This document shows, piece by piece, positions 62,525-64,000 of a stretch of DNA of 64,000 bases. The stretch lies in NCBI GenBank assembly GCA_030549495.1, contig JAUIRK010000864.1, positions 62,001-126,000 on the forward strand. The letters are read 5' to 3'. The notes under the pieces were generated by a model. The model had not been told where the DNA came from. It saw nothing but the letters and a program-made list of their open reading frames with translations, and ran no database searches. The DNA is from Nectonema munidae (taxonomy: Eukaryota; Nematomorpha; Nectonematoida; Nectonematidae). The translations under genes and the position numbers were made by a program. Every line of letters starts with the position of its first letter. Position 1 is the stretch's first letter.

Positions 62525-64000
62525 AACAAAGTCCCGCTTGGGTAGAGCTCTGCCTTGGTGGTCTAGAATATTTAAAACCATGTTTTCGGTTTAGTATGAA
62601 AACAGACCTTTTGGCAGACTCTTATTTATTTGTATTCGTGCGAATTATATAAAAACATTGCAAACCAGCCACCTTGTTATTTTTTGGTGCCAGTCCCAAG
62701 CCCGGGTAAATCGTGAATGTTGCGTCAGGAAGGGCACCTGGCGTAAAATCTGCTCCTAAAGCACCAGAATGAAAAATTCTTTTGGCCCAGCAATGGCGAA
62801 GCTGCAGGTATATGTGTTATGGTAAAAGAAAAGCTAGTGATAGCATTGTGCAAGTGATAGAATTATGGTGTTGGTGATGAAATGCAGCTAAAACATTGTT
62901 CGTCTTATGTCAATTTATGCCTCTCATTCTGGTAGATCCGAAGAAGAGAAGGAAGAGTTTTATACTAATTTAACTGAAGCATTAGTTTTGATAAAGCGAA
63001 ATGAGTTTGTGATTGTTGCTGGTGACTTTAATGGACATATTGGTAAGGAAATTAACGAATATGACGGAGTTAATGGAGGTTAAAGCGTTGGCGCTAGAAA
63101 CAAAGAAGGGACAAAATTGCTAGAAGTGTGTCTAGAGCACAACTTAGCTATTACATACACGTGGTTTAAAAAGAAAAGAAACGTTTCACTCATCCTCCTT
63201 CTCAAATTGATTTTTTCCTTATAGATATGAGAAAACGAAAACAAGTCAGAAATGTTAAAGTCATTCCTAGAGAACTTAAACATAGTCTGATTGGGGTGGA
63301 TTCTAGAAATGGGAACAAGTTGAGGAAAACACTTATAAATTCTCTGATGTTAAAATTTCATTTAAAAGATACTCGAAGGTTGTTTAATAAGAAGTTAAAT
63401 AAACTCTAGGAGGAAAGCAATGAGATAAACTTGTTGAATACATTTAAATTGTGTGCTATTGAAGCTACAAGAGGAACATGTGGCGTTAGTAGAAATAAAG
63501 CAAAGCATACAGTAACTTGGTGGTGGAATGAAAATATGAGAAATGCTTTATCTGAAAAGAAGAGATGTTTCAAAAACTTAATAGAGTAGAAAACACAAGA
63601 GGCACAAAATTATTATAAGAAAAACAAAAGGATTGCTAAGAAAATTATTGCTAAAAATATGAAAGAAGGTAAAGCAATTACAAAACTTAGATAAAGAACA
63701 TAACGCTAATTTTAGCAGAATTAAAATGATGAAGAAAGAATCAAGCACACAAATGGAAATGTCTGTATCAAAGACAAAACTGCAAAACTTTATTTTGATG
63801 AAGGAAAAATTGAAAATGTGTGGAAAAATTATTTAGAACAAGTCATGAATATAGAAAACGTTTAGTATGGTAATGTGAACGCTGAAAAAGTGGAAGGTCC
63901 AAGCAAGTGGACGATCAAGAATTATCAAGGAGCAATTTTTTGTTTCAAAGCACGTCACAAAAACTCTTCTTCAAATTGCAAATTATCGACCAGTCAAATT
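62525..64000 (+). pseudogene. LINE with AP endonuclease, cut by window end
   Basis: The upstream part (62680-62760) carries CCAGTCCCAAGCCCGGGTAA and GTTGCGTCAGGAAGGGCACC, words I associate with the 5' region of RTE/BovB-like or related LINEs. From 62911 the frame reads MSIYASHSGRSEEEKEEFYT and then IVAGDFNGHIGKEINEYDG (about 63015-63065), the endonuclease GDFN motif. Next come ARNKEGTKLLEVCLEHNLAI and YTWFKKKRN (63090-63180). Then come VRNVKVIPRELKHS (63245) and TWWWNENMRNALSEKK (63510-63560), the linker before the reverse transcriptase. In-frame stops occur (for example 63080 and 63406). The reverse transcriptase would lie beyond the window. Confidence 0.75.

Noticed and set aside
1-64000. 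CRISPR arrays, bacterial operons, rRNA or functional tRNA genes
   Set aside because: Tandem repeats here are satellites or microsatellites in an intron-bearing eukaryotic genome; no rRNA or cloverleaf-forming tRNA was seen.

Overview
The window is AT-rich, intron-rich metazoan DNA with a very heavy load of decayed transposons. The only host gene I can support is a Hox gene on the minus strand, a Deformed/Hox4 orthologue (Dfd). It is assembled from three exons: one carrying the YPWM hexapeptide (41677-42091), a 94-base exon with homeodomain residues 1-23 (23099-23192), and a last exon with residues 25-60 plus the C-terminus (14494-14932). Splice phases match at both junctions, and codon 24 (Arg) is split by an intron. 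The introns are about 18.5 kb and 8.2 kb. A further 5' exon is implied but not found. The gene, the base composition and the transposon mix suggest an arthropod; a copepod-like crustacean is a guess.

Layout. 1-12 kb, downstream of Dfd, is a transposon graveyard: a Harbinger-like MITE, a LINE tail, a piggyBac remnant, a hAT element split by a nearly complete pogo/Tigger element, and a spliced transposase-like gene with introns of 44 and 32 bases. 12-14.5 kb holds a tRNA-derived SINE and small repeats. 14.5-42.1 kb is the Dfd locus. Its introns hold two diverged satellite arrays of one family in opposite orientation either side of the middle exon, a hAT element with perfect 8-base target duplications about 0.4 kb from that exon, a LINE, a piggyBac fragment, an unidentified multi-copy pseudogene, tandem Helitron-like copies and a foldback element.

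42-64 kb, upstream of Dfd, holds three more hAT remnants, a hAT MITE, a 103-base tandem repeat, a Jockey/CR1-like LINE, a second Tigger transposase with a non-autonomous relative 8 kb away in inverted orientation, and the 5' part of an endonuclease-type LINE running off the end.

Apart from Dfd, the coding-looking pieces are mobile-element genes and do not work together. What stands out is a Hox gene whose homeobox is split by a long intron and whose introns are full of transposons. No second Hox gene was recognised in 64 kb.
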